Source: Actinoallomurus soli | GTDB lineage: Bacteria; Actinomycetota; Actinomycetes; Streptosporangiales; Streptosporangiaceae | Length of the DNA: 64,000 nucleotides | Reading direction: 5' to 3' | NCBI RefSeq assembly: GCF_024055715.1 | Contig: NZ_JAMXMV010000021.1 | Coordinates: 62,001-126,000 of the forward strand | Part shown: positions 37,804 to 49,800 of the stretch, in pieces | How positions within the stretch are numbered: the first letter of the stretch is position 1 | Layout of the letters: each line of letters opens with the position of its first letter | The notes under the pieces: model-generated | What the model saw: only the letters and a program-made list of their open reading frames with translations | Databases searched by the model: none | Told to the model about the DNA's origin: nothing | Made by a program: the position numbers and the translations under genes

Positions 37804-40800
37804 TCACTCGACGACCGCCACCTCGACGCAGTGCTCGCTGCGACTTATGCTGCTCTTGCGCCAATCGATAGTGCCCACTACCTCGTCCCCGTGATCTCCC
37901 TGTTCAGATCTCGAGAGGTCCTCGGTGGTCTGAGGGCCGACCGACGGACCTGCGGCGGACGGCGTCGCGGGCGCCGTCAGTCGTTCCCCGGCGGCCCGTA
38001 CGGCCTGCTCCGTCCACCGCGCCTGACCGGCGGAAGTGGTGTCGTGCCGGATGGCGCGCAGGTCGTCGAGCAACTGCTCGGCTTCGGCGGCCCATCCGCG
38101 CGCGTCTTCGAGACGCCCGGTGAGCAGCGCGATCGCCGCGTCGTGGTCGTCGAGCACTCCCTGGAGCCGGTCGCGTTCGGCCTCCAGAGGCGACATCAGG
38201 TCCCGTATCCGGGCCGGCGCGGTCGGGTCCGGATCGCCGTCCAGGACGAGGCGGACCCGCTCCGTCTCCAGGTCGCCGAGCCGGTCGGTGACGCGGGTGA
38301 GTTCGGCTCGTGCGCGGGCACGATCCCGTTCCACGGTGGCGTGCTCGGGTTCGAGCCGGGCGACCGCCTCCTGCCATCCGGCGACGGCCTCCAGTGCCCG
38401 GTCGAACAGGCCGGGCAACGACGGACGCACCGCGGCCAGGTGTGCGCGGCGTTCGGCGATCGCCGCCGTGACCGCCTGCGCGAAAGTCTGCCCGCGTTGC
38501 CAGGAGGTGCGGTAGAAGCCTGCCAGGTCGACCGGGTCGAAGCCGTGGGCCACCGCGAGACGCCGGAGGTCGTCGGTCCAGAGTCCGGCTCGCGTCGCCT
38601 GGTCGGCGGTCAGGACGGCGTCATCGAAGGTCGCAGGGTCGAAGGCGTAGACGCGCCCGGCCGGGTCCGCCCAGTGGCTGCGTACGGCGCCGTCGGGCTG
38701 ATGAACGTCCAGCCGGAGGTGCGCGCCGAGTTCGTGTGCGACGTCCCGGGCGACGAACACCGGGTCCAGGGCGAACATCGCGGCTTCGGGCGGCAGCGCG
38801 GCCGGGGCGCCGGCCTTGTTGTCCCGGCGCAGCGCGTGGACCCGGTGGACCTCCGCGATGACGTCGGTGATCTCCTCCTCGACGGAGTGGAGCAGGCCGT
38901 CGGTCAGCCGGTCATCGGTCCTGGTGAGCCGTTCCTCGTACTGGCCGAGCATCACGAGAGCGCCGGGGTCGAGTTCGTAAGCCGAGCGCAGATCGGCCGT
39001 CATGGTCCGCACCGCCCACTCGAGCATCGCACGGTACTGCCGGGTCTGCGCCTCCGGACCGACGGTGAGCACGAGCGGGCGGTCGCCGCCGGCCTGTTCG
39101 CGGATCTGGGTGATCACGCTGTGGTGGGCGCGCGAGGCAGTGTAATCCTGGTACGCCGCGTCGGCCAGCAGCGCGGGCAGGTCGAAGCGGGGCGCGGTGT
39201 CCAGCCCCTGCCACGCCTGTGGGTCCACCCGCCTCCGCAGCACCTCTTCGGCCTGCTTCCGGTTCTCGGCCAGGTCGGCGAGCAGTTGCCGGTACTGGGC
39301 CTCGAAGATCTCCACGTACACGTCGCCGGTGACCGGGTCGCTGCGGAGCGGGCCGCCCGTGTTGTGGGCCTTGCGGAACAGGTGGTGCCGGGTCTTCTGC
39401 GCCTCCAGCCAGAACTGTCCGCGCATACGGACCAGCAGCGTCGAGCCGAGTTCCTTGGCGTGCTGCTCGCGGCGGTAGTTCACCGTGCCGGCGCTGTTCT
39501 GGTTCACCGACGTCACCCGGCTGCCCGCGTCGGTGGGTCCCCAGCTGCGGTCCGGATGCTGATGGTCGAGGGCACCGCTGCCGCCGACGGCGTAGTCAGC
39601 GGTGACCCGGGCCTGGTCGGAGCTGTTGTTCGCGGTGGTGCCGCTCTGGTGCTTGATGTACCGGCCGGTGCCGGTACCGCCGTCGGCCATCGGCCCGATG
39701 ACCTGCGCGTCGAACAGATCACCCTGCAGCCACATCGTGGCGCGTTCGCTGGAGTGACCGGGGATGAACAGGTTGTCGGCCAGCTTGTACTTCTCGCCGC
39801 CGATCGCGTTCCGCAGATGGTTGGTCAGGTGCGACCGCGACAGCAGGGTCGGCAGCGACAGGCTGGACCGTGTTCCCGGGTCGTTAGCCTTGGCGCCGAG
39901 GGCCTTCTCGTACCAGTGCGGACCGAACATCGCGCCCAGCATCTTGCGTGCGGCCGGGAGCAGGTCGTCCAGCACGACGCCGGTGACGTAGGCGTTGCCG
40001 GGCAGCCTGCCCAGCGGGATGAGGTCACGGACGTTCTGCGGGCCGCGGAGCGTGCCCGCCTCCGCCAGCGCGTGCGGCACTTGGAGGTCCAGCGTGCCGG
40101 CCACCGTGGTCTGGGCCACCGCGCCGTGGCGGGTCCACGTGTCCAGCCCGGACAGCAGCAGGTTGTTCAGCGGCCGACCGGACATCTTCAGCCGCCGGAC
40201 CGTGACCGTCAGCTCGTGGTCGAACCGCACCGCGTAGTGGTTCGCCCAGTCGTAGACGGTCTGCTCCGACACCGCGTTCTCCGCGCGGGTCGTGCCGCGG
40301 TGGTGCCCCACGGAGGTTCTCAGGTCGGCCGGGCCGCTGGCGTGCGCACCGCCGGAGGACAATTTTGCGAACATCCACGACTGCGAGCCGTCCCGGGACG
40401 TGGACGTGGACGTGGGAACGTAACCGTGGGAGTAGACCTCGATGCCGGTGTTCCACCGGTAGTCGTACACGTCCGGCCGGGAGGTCAGCACGTCGGTCAG
40501 GTTGACCTCGATCACGTCGGTCAGGAACCAGCCGACAGGGTTGACCAGGTAGAGGGAGTAGCCGTCCTTGGCCAGGAACTCCTCCCACATCGCCTGGTCG
40601 CGGCCCTCGGCCAGGATCGCCTGCAACGCGTCGACGGCGCCCTGCATCCGGCCGACGCGGCGGCCCTTGCCGTTCCAGATCTCCGCGCCGGCGGCCAGCA
40701 GGCCGGGGGCGACCCGCTCGATCTCATCCCGGACGATGTCGTAGGTGGTCCGCCCATCGGGATACTTCAGCTCGTAGATGCCCGAGTGGCCCAGGAACCG

Positions 40801-43800
40801 GCCGCCCGGATCGTCGCGGGTCAGGTACTCCGGCAGCTCCATCAAGTGGTACGGCCGCCGCGGGTTCCCCAGCTTCTGCCCGAACCTGTCGTTGAACCGG
40901 TCCCGGATCTCCAGCGAGGCGATCGGGGTCCCGCCGAGTGTGTGCAGCTCGGCGATGGCGCCGACCAGCGACGGGCGGTCGATCCTCACCCCGGCCGGCA
41001 GGTCCGGGACCTCCTCGTGCCAGCGCATCAGGGTCCGGGCCGCCACGTCGCCACTGAGCCGCAGCCTGCCGTTCCGCCAGTCGTTCAGCACCTCCGCGAG
41101 CCGCTGGTCGGTGAGCGGCGCGCGGCCCGCAGCGTACGCGACGACGTCCTCGGGCATCCGCGGGTGCAGGTACGGATCGTACGGATCGCGCAGGCTGTGC
41201 CCGAACGCCGCGTTGAACTGCTCCCTGACCTGCGCGTCCAGCACCGGAGCGGCACCCGTCGTGTGCATCCGCACCAGCGAGCGCCCCAATTTCCCCCGCG
41301 AGACCCGTACGTCCTTCGGCAGGCCGGGCGCCTCGCTCTTCCAGCGCATGAGGATCTTCGCCGCCAGGTCACCGCTCAGCTTGAGCTTGCCGGTGTGCCA
41401 GCGGAGCATCGCGTCCTTGAGCTGACCATTCGAAATCGGCAGGCGGCCCTGGGCGTACTGGGTCAGCGCCTCCGGCTCGGGCAGCAGGAACACCATGGTC
41501 CGGGGATCCATGTGCTCGGTGTGGTGCGCCGAACTGCCGGGAAGCAGCTTGGCGTGCTTTTCCCGGCGGCTGGAGACCGCGAAGTCCACCGTGGTCTCGA
41601 AGGAGTACACGCGGTTGAAGTTGAGCTGCAGGAGCTCCTTGCCGCCGGTGCGCCCGGAGGTCTGCGACCGATTGTGCTGCCAGTGCCGGTTCAGGTCGGT
41701 CTCACCGGTGAGGTTCGCGAGCCCGGCCGTGTCGCCGGCGGCGACGTCCAGCTGGTCCCAGCTCCAGCCGACCGAGCCGGAGTCGGTGAGGCTGCTCTGG
41801 CCCAGGAACAGCTTGATCAGGCCCAGCACGAACTTGTCACCGGTCGCGCCGGTGAACCTCGTCGGGCCCAGGTCGCCCCGGATGTCCATCGCACCGAACG
41901 TGTCGCGGAAGATGCCCGGCTCGAACGGACGGTCGGTGGTGTACTCGCGGTTCAGAATCTCCTTCAGATGCGCCCGCATCTCGATCGTGCTCGTGAAGGT
42001 GTCCCGCGCCGCAGACGCCGTACCGGCCGGATCGGTCATCCGCCCCAGCGCCGAGACCGCGTCCCGGACACCGGTGGTGTCCACGAAGTAGACGACACCC
42101 TGTTCCAGGACCCCGGCCGGCGTCGGCCCGTCCGTTACCGGGCCTTCCTCGGTGCCGAGCGGCAGCAGATACGCCAGAGCGGTCTGGTTCTCGACCTTGA
42201 TCGGCTCCGGGTCGCGGACGCCCTTGCGAATCCTGCCCTGCACACCGGAGTGTTGGTACTCGACGGTGATCTCATAGTCGCTGGTCAGCGCGAACTCGTC
42301 GACCTTGCCGGGGTACTCCAGCAGCTCGGGACGGTTGTTGAGGAAGCCCACCGCGTCGGAGGCGCCGACGGTCCGCTGGAGCTCGACGCCCATCATCGCC
42401 GTCTTGAGCGCCTGGAAGAGCCCCTTGAGCTTGAGACCCCACGCGACCTGCCGCGAGTGGCTGACGGACGTACCCGCGCTGTCCATGCCCATCGCCAGGT
42501 TGACCGTATGGAACTCGTCCGTACTGCGCTTGAACTCCGGCGGGTGCTCGGGGTTCTTCCGCGCCTTGATGGTGACCTTCGCCGAATCGACGTCCCAGTC
42601 CACGCCCATGCCACCGCGGCGCTTGCGGAGCGTGAAGGTCATGCCGTCCTGGTGGATCTGGTCATAGTGGGAGTCCAGGCCACGGCTGGAGACCATCTTG
42701 TCGAACAGCTCTTCGTTGTCGACCAGGCTGTCGAGCTTGTTGCCGTGCCCGTACCACGTGTACCCCGCGAACGGGTCGGCCCCGTCCGCGGGCAGGAACC
42801 CGGTCCCGGACAACTCGGCCGTGAGCACGTTCCGGACCCGCTCGACGGTCTCCTCGGCCACCATGACCAGACCCATCCCGACGCCCTTGCCCTCGGCCAC
42901 GTAGTGCGGCACGGGTTTGGTGTCCGGGTCCTTCGGGCCCCGGCCGGTGCCCCGGATCGCGTCCGGCTCGTACGGCACGGTGCCGCCCTGGGCCGGCGGG
43001 TTCTTCAGCGCCTTCCGGTCGACCGACAGACCGTGCTCGTACGCGGCCGCCTCCGGCACCCGGACCAGTGCCCTGCCGGGGACCGGGCCGGTCGTCCTCG
43101 GCGCCCGCTCGCCCTCGTCACCGCGGACGCTGACCGTCGCCCGATGCGTGAACGACATGGCGTACGCGTTGGTGTGCGAGGTGTCGCGCGGCACCAGCAC
43201 GTGCAGACCGGTCCGCCCCGCCGAGATCCCGTCGGCGTTCGACGAGCCGTAGCGCAGGTAGGTGGCGATGCCCAGGCCGGCCCTTTTCAGCCTCCGGAGC
43301 GGTGCCCCCAGGTCGACCTCGACGTTCGGGAACGTCAGACCGCTGCTGTTGCCGATGTTGTGGCCGCCGCTCCAGCCGTCGATGGCGGTCCGCACGTTCT
43401 CGATGTGTGACTTGTCGCTGCTCGCACCGACCCGCGGGGCATCGGCCAGCCGCTCGGACTTCACCGCCACCGCCGCCACCGGCCGCCCGTACCTGTTGTG
43501 CAGCCAGAACCGGTACCCGCGAGCGGTGTTGACCGCCGCGTCCAGGTGCATGTCCAGGTTCCACAGCTCCTGCAGCAACTCCTGACGGATCGAGCTGCCC
43601 ATCGGCAGCTTCAACCCGCTCTCCCGCAAGATCGCCGCGATCTCATCGAACAGCCGCGGGAGGTTCGTCAGGCCGGAGGCCGAGAAGTACGACGGCAGCT
43701 TCTTGACCTTGACCGCCTCACCGGTCGCGATCACCTGGTCCGACGGGGCCTTCTCCAGATAGTGATCCGGAATCCAGAGGAACAGGCGCTCGTCGGTCGG

Positions 43801-46800
43801 GTCGTCCAGCCGCTGGACGGGCGTCTGCGCCCAGGTCTTCTCCGGGTCCGTACGCACCTTGAACGACCACTTCGCCGTGTAGGCGATCAGCTTGTGAGCG
43901 GTGCGGTTGTCCTCGACGTGACCGCCCTCGGCATCGGCGATGTGCGTGTCGGACCGGTTCGACTGGTTGGCCGTACCGGAAAGCGAACCGCCGAACCGCA
44001 GGGTCACACCCGGCGCCAAGGGGACACCGAAGTTCAACGAGAGCGCGCCACGGGTCGCACCCAGCTGCCCGCTCTGCGACTGGGCGTGCGCGCCGGTCGC
44101 GAACACCGAGTTGATGGTGCCGACCGCCTGGTGCTCCCCCTCCACCGGAGGCAGGGTGGACGGCGTGAGCGTGGCCCCGGCCGGGTTCTGTTCCTCGTGC
44201 GGATCGGTGGCATCGAGGGTGAACAGCACCTCGGCATTCCCGATCGGCACCTGCAGACCGCTGTCGCCGGTCTCTCCGGCCGCGTCGTGCATGCCGAGGT
44301 ACCGGTAATTCGACAGCAACCGGTGCGTCAGCAGGGCCAGCTCGTTCTCGGTGAACTTCACCCCCGCGTCGTCCAGCGCCTCCCGGACCCGCCGCAGCAG
44401 CGCCGGCATCTGCGGCAGGCCCACACGCGGCACGCCGATCGAACGGATCATCGGATCCGCGTCGATCAGCGTCGCCCCCTCCTCCGGCGGAGCGGATGCC
44501 TCCGGCGGAACAGACGGCTCCGGCAGCCCGGGCAGTTCCAGCGGCTGCTCCCCGCCTTCCGGCGTCGCGGAGGTGAACGAGGCCGGCTCAGGGCTCGGCT
44601 CCGCGTCCGAGACGAGGCCGTCGCGGCGCCCCCGGCCGAACAGCGCCGGGACGATCGGCTCGCCCTCCACCGGGCCCAGGGGGGAGAACACACGGAACCA
44701 CTCGTCCCCGGGACTCGATCCCGACGCGGTGTCACCTGAGCGACGCGAGGTCACGTCACCGGTGACGGGATCGAACTCCACCCGATGCGGAGTGGCCACG
44801 ACCGGTCGGTCCAACACGCGCGACAACGGCTGGGCCACACCCGCGCCACCGTTCATCAGCAGGTACGGGCTCAGGCCCGGCGCCAGCTGGGTGATCACCG
44901 CCGCCGTCGCCTCCACCGTGACCTCGTGCTCGCCGGCCATCACCCGGCCGTCCCGCACGGTCCCGAAGACCGACACGCTCCCCTCGGGCAGCGCGCCGGC
45001 CAGACCCCTCATCCTGGCGATGAGCGGCTCCGGCCCGGCCTCCTCCGGTGCTCCGGGCAGCAGGACCGCCACCGGACGGCCGTCGACATCGACCACGCGC
45101 GTCTGCTCGAGCACGTCCTCGATCGGCATGCGCCGCGACGCCGTCGCCGCCGGAGCCGTCGTCGTCACACCATCGTCGCGCCGGCTTTGCAGACCCTGCG
45201 TGGGCGACTGCCCGACCTCGGGCCGGGGGGCGAGCTCGAGCTCGGAGTCGAGTTCGGTTTCGGTCAGTTCGTCGGCGAAGCGGACCTTTTTGGGAACTCG
45301 CGTCTGCGTCCCGGCCGGGTCGGCGGGCCGCGACGGGTTGTCCGCGACCAGACTCCGCGCGAGGTCCTCCCCGGCCTGTTCTCCGGAACGGGCGATCTCG
45401 GCGGCGACCAGGAGCCGCCACTCGCGCGGTGCCCGGGCCCGGGGCTGCCCGGTCCGCGGCCGGGTGATCGCCTCACGGATGATGCCGTCCGTCTGGCCCA
45501 GCAGTCCTTCCAGCCGAGTAGGGGACAGCAGACCCAGCGTCGTACGGGCCCGCGCCGGATCGTGCCGGGCGGCGTTCGCGAGGCCGGTCACGACACCGGC
45601 CTCGGCCCCGGATTCCGGCAGGCGCGGCAGGCCGATCAGGTCGGCCGCCAGATCCTGGGCGGCACGGTGACCGGCCCACGGTATCTCCGCCGCCGTCAGC
45701 AACCAGACCATCTTCAGCCTGCGGGCCCGCCCCCGCGCGCCGGCAGGTGACGGAGCGACGCCGGTCAGCTGCCGGACGATCAGCCGAGCCTCGTCGAGGA
45801 TCTGCGCGTAATGCTCCTCGGAGTCGTTCCGCAGGTGCTCCAGCGTGGTCCGGGCGACATCCACTCGTGCGCGGTCGATGGGAACGCGCGGCACCAGCGG
45901 TTCTTCCAGCTCGTGCATCAGCCGCCGCGCCAGGCCCTCGCCGGCCGCCCGGCCCGCACGGGCCAGCTCGGCCGCCACCAGCAGACCCGCCCGATCCACC
46001 CGCGACACCGGACCACCCGAATCGACGACCGCCGGCACCTGACCGCTCAGATCACCGAAAAGCACACTCGCCTCGGCCATCACCTGAGCCCGGCGTTCCT
46101 CCGGCAACCTGTCCAGCCGCGCACGAGCACGCCCGAGATCCATCCGGGACGCTGCCAGGACCTCAGGCGGCACGGGGATGGTGTCCGGATACTCCGTCGC
46201 ACGCACCTGGGCGGCCAGACCACGCGCCAGACGCCGCGCCAGGCCCTCGCCGGCCGCCCGGCCCGCACGGGCCAGCTCGGCCGCCACCAGCAGACCCGCC
46301 CGATCCACCCGCGACACCGGACCACCCGAATCGACGACCGCCGGCACTCGACCGCTCAGATCACCGAAAAGCACACTCGCCTCGGCCATCACCTCAGCGC
46401 GGCGTTCGTCCGACAGCGCGTCCAACGTCGCACGGGCACGGTCGACGGCGGTCCAGGCCCCCAGCCGGCGCGTACGCGGCGCCGGGACGGCGTTCGCGGT
46501 GTTCGACGGGCGTGCGGCGCCCCGGCTCACCTCGACGGCGGGCCCGGAAGCGGCCTGTGCCTCCGCGGACGCCGACCCCTCTGACGTCTCGGATTCGTCC
46601 GCGGTCTCCGCGTCCGTGGACGTGACCGTTGCCGGCTCGCGCCTGGCCCGCTCCTCTGCGGCCTGCGCACGGATCTCCTTGCTCGAGCCCGCGATATCCG
46701 CACGCCCGCCCAGCCGCCGTCCCGGACCGGCGAACGGATCCGTCACGGGCTGTGCCTCGGCCTCGGCCTCTGCCTGAGAGCCGGCGATCTCGCTGAGCGT

Positions 46801-49800
46801 GACGATGCGCCCGGATTCCGCGCCGATGAGCCGTCCGTGCCGCCACGGTGTCGGGGCGACCTCGACGGCCTCGCGCGGGAAGCCTTCGCTGGTGGGCAGG
46901 AACCGCAGGCTGCGGAAGCTCCCCGGCAGGTACGCCTCCCCGCCCCTCTGCCCGTCCAGGAAGACGACGCCGTTCTCGTCGTGGACGACATTGAAGACGT
47001 GGTCGACGTCGGTGCCGTGCACGCCGACCAGGACCATGCCGCGCGCGCCCCGCCCGGCCGCGTGCATCGCGTCGTGGATCGCCTGGTAGCCGAGCACGTC
47101 GAGCGGGTCGCCCTTGCCGTAGTTGGCGAGGTGTTCGTACGGCGAAGCGGCGTCCGGCGGCACCTGGTAGTACGGAAGGGCTTCGGGGTCCTCGCCCGGC
47201 TGCAGCAGTGCCTCTTCCAGGGTGAGATCCACGCCGATCCCCGCCAGCAGGCAGTTCGTCAGGAAGTCGCCGCCCTTGGCGTAGAAGGGGTTGATCTTCG
47301 ACAGCCACGGATACGCCCGCCTGGTCGCCTCCTCCCCGAGCCTGGGCGGTGACCACCGCGAGACGGTCGTCCCCTCCCCCGCCCTCAGGTGAGGCGGCGC
47401 CAGGGCGCCGAGCAGTTGCGGATCGTCGGTCAGGTCGCGCGGCCGGAAGGTCACGTCGGCCCATTCGAGCAGGTCGGCCACCTCGGTCTGCAGCACCGCC
47501 TCCGGCACCGCGTGCGCGGGGTCGTCACCGAGCCCGGCCATGCGCCACGCCACGAGCGTCTCGTACAGGTCCCGTGGCCGCCGGGCGATCACCGCGCGGA
47601 GGAACAGCGCGCGGTCCTCGGGCCCGAAGCCGAGATTCCGGTAGGACCGGAACACCCACTCCAAACGGTCGTTCGGTCTGCGGCCCACCTCGTAGCCGCG
47701 CGCGATCTTCTCGTCCAGCCAATCGTCGGAACGGAGACGAGAACGGAGCGGTCGCTCACCCCAGAGCGAGCCGAGTCCCTTCTCCTGCGCCTGCACCGCC
47801 CGGAAGAACGCGGTGAAGTGCTCCTCCGGCGACCACGGCGAGTCCTCGCCGAGGATGCGCTCCAGCGTGACCGCCGGCTCCTTCTCCCACCCGCTCAGGA
47901 AGCTTCGCGCGGCCTCGTCGGCGGGCACGTGCTGGGCGATGGTCGTGTACAGGCGGTGGTTGGCCCGGCGGACGACGTCGGCCAGGCGCGGGTCGAGACC
48001 GAGCGCGCGAGAGAAGGCGTCCTCGTAGGTTCGGCGTCTGGTGATCCAGCGCCGCTCTTCGTAGACGTCGCCGTAGCGGACGGGTGCGTCGGCAGGGCGG
48101 ACGCCGACCGCGTGCGGAGGTTCGGCCGCCGGTCGCGTCTCGGCGGCCGGCGTGACGCGAGGCGCCACCGTCCACGACGGCCACTCCGGCGGCGGAGCGG
48201 GCCGTGATCCACCGGCCGTACCCGAGGTTGTCTGCGCGGAGGCGGTCGCCGGTGTCTGTTCCGCCGCGGCACCGGCCGGGCCGGGGAAGAGACGTGAGAC
48301 GAGCTCCGGCCGGGAGTCGCCGAGCACCTCGCGCACCAGCCGGCCGAGCTCGGGGTAACGGCTCAGGGACCCGGACTCGGGGCTGGGGCCGGTCAGCTCG
48401 GTCTCCAGGCGCCGCGCCGCGGTCCGGGCCGGGTTCTCGTCCGCGCGCGACTGCTCCAGGATCCGTGCGGCGCGGCGGGCGTAGGTGAGCTCGTCCATCG
48501 CACGGGCGTGCTCGACCAGGTCGTCGATCTGGTCCTGGACCCTCGCGTCGAGGCTCCGCAGGGACTCGACGCGATCCAGCAACCCCGCGTGTTCGGCTCC
48601 CGTGATGGCCGCCACGGTGCGGCCGATCGGGTGCTGGGTTCCGTTGTCGAAGTACCACGTCGACGGCGCCTTGCCGAACTCGTCCAGCGCCGCCGCGTGC
48701 ACCTGCTCGACCGTGCCGGCCAGGAAGAGGTTCCGGGCGTCGGCCGGATCGACTCCGATGGCCGTGAGCCACTCGCCCGGCGTCAGCGGCCCACGCCCCA
48801 GCGCGGTGTCGACGACAAGCCAGCCCGGCCGCCCGTCGGCGTCACGGGCCCACACCACCGGAGCGGTGTGATGGAGCCACTCGACCAGCGTGGGTTCGAG
48901 CGAGCCCGGCATGTTGCCCGAAAGCAGGCCCAGCTCCGGCTGCGCCCGCTCGGCGACGATCTTGCCCACGGGTGCGCCCCACTGCAGGAGCCGCAACACC
49001 ATCAGGTGGGCCCGCAGGTCACCGCCGTTGTAGTGGTACTCGATGGGCAGGCGGAGGGCACCGTGCTCGGGGTGGTGGAAGCGCAGCTCGGTCAGCAGGT
49101 CGTACCAGCGGCTCGCTTCCGCGTACGAGACCGGTTCCGGGCGGACCTCACCGAAGAGGCCGTCGGCGGAGGTCGGCAGCACCTCGCTCCAGCGGTGCGA
49201 CGGGTCGGTGCCGTACTGGCGCTCCCAGAGCGCGTTCAGGTGATCGACGAGCGACCCGCCGTACTGCTCCTCGTACGCGTCCTCGACAGCCCACATGCGG
49301 CGTGGGTCCCCGTCGAGGAGGCGCAACCGCGCGAAGACCTCCTCCGCGTCGGCCTCTCCCGCGATCGCATCGCGCAGCCCGTGGGTGAAGGCGAGGACCT
49401 CCGCCAGGGCCGACGCCTCTCGCGCGTAGACCGCGATCGGGCCGGGCGGCGGCGGGCCGGTGGTCGCCTCCCGCGATCCGCCGAGGTACCGGCGGACGTC
49501 CGCGGCGAGGGCCGGGGTGGCCCGCCCGCCGGCGACCGCGCCGTTCACCGCCTCCTCCAGCGACGTCCCGGTCCTCGCCTGGAACGCGATCTGGAACGTC
49601 TCCGCCGTACGCCCGTCGGCGAGCGACGCGCGGAACCGGAGTTGCCGGAGCACCTCGGCGTGGTTCACCGGGGCCTCGGCCAGCAGCGCGGCGATCCGGC
49701 CCGCGTACTCTGCCTCCTCCGGTCCGGCGAGGAGACCGGGCTCGGCCGTCGCGCCGGGTCCCGTGCCGTCCAGGCCCCAACTCGCTCCGGTGAGGTGGAT

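Noticed and set aside
37772-37864. Earlier TTG start for the 1,542-residue protein, overlapping the giant gene
   Set aside because: The added residues are a frame-shifted reading of the giant protein's conserved end. The ATG at 37771 is more likely, although neither start has a strong ribosome site.
37831-43410. 5.6-kb open frame on the plus strand opposite the giant gene
   Set aside because: Antisense shadow: no recognisable domain, Arg/Val/Gly-rich. The minus strand shows clear domains and continuity.
45747-46625. Pro/Arg-rich open frames opposite the repeat region, possible collagen-like repeat protein
   Set aside because: Periodicity comes from the 163-bp direct repeats of the minus-strand coding sequence.
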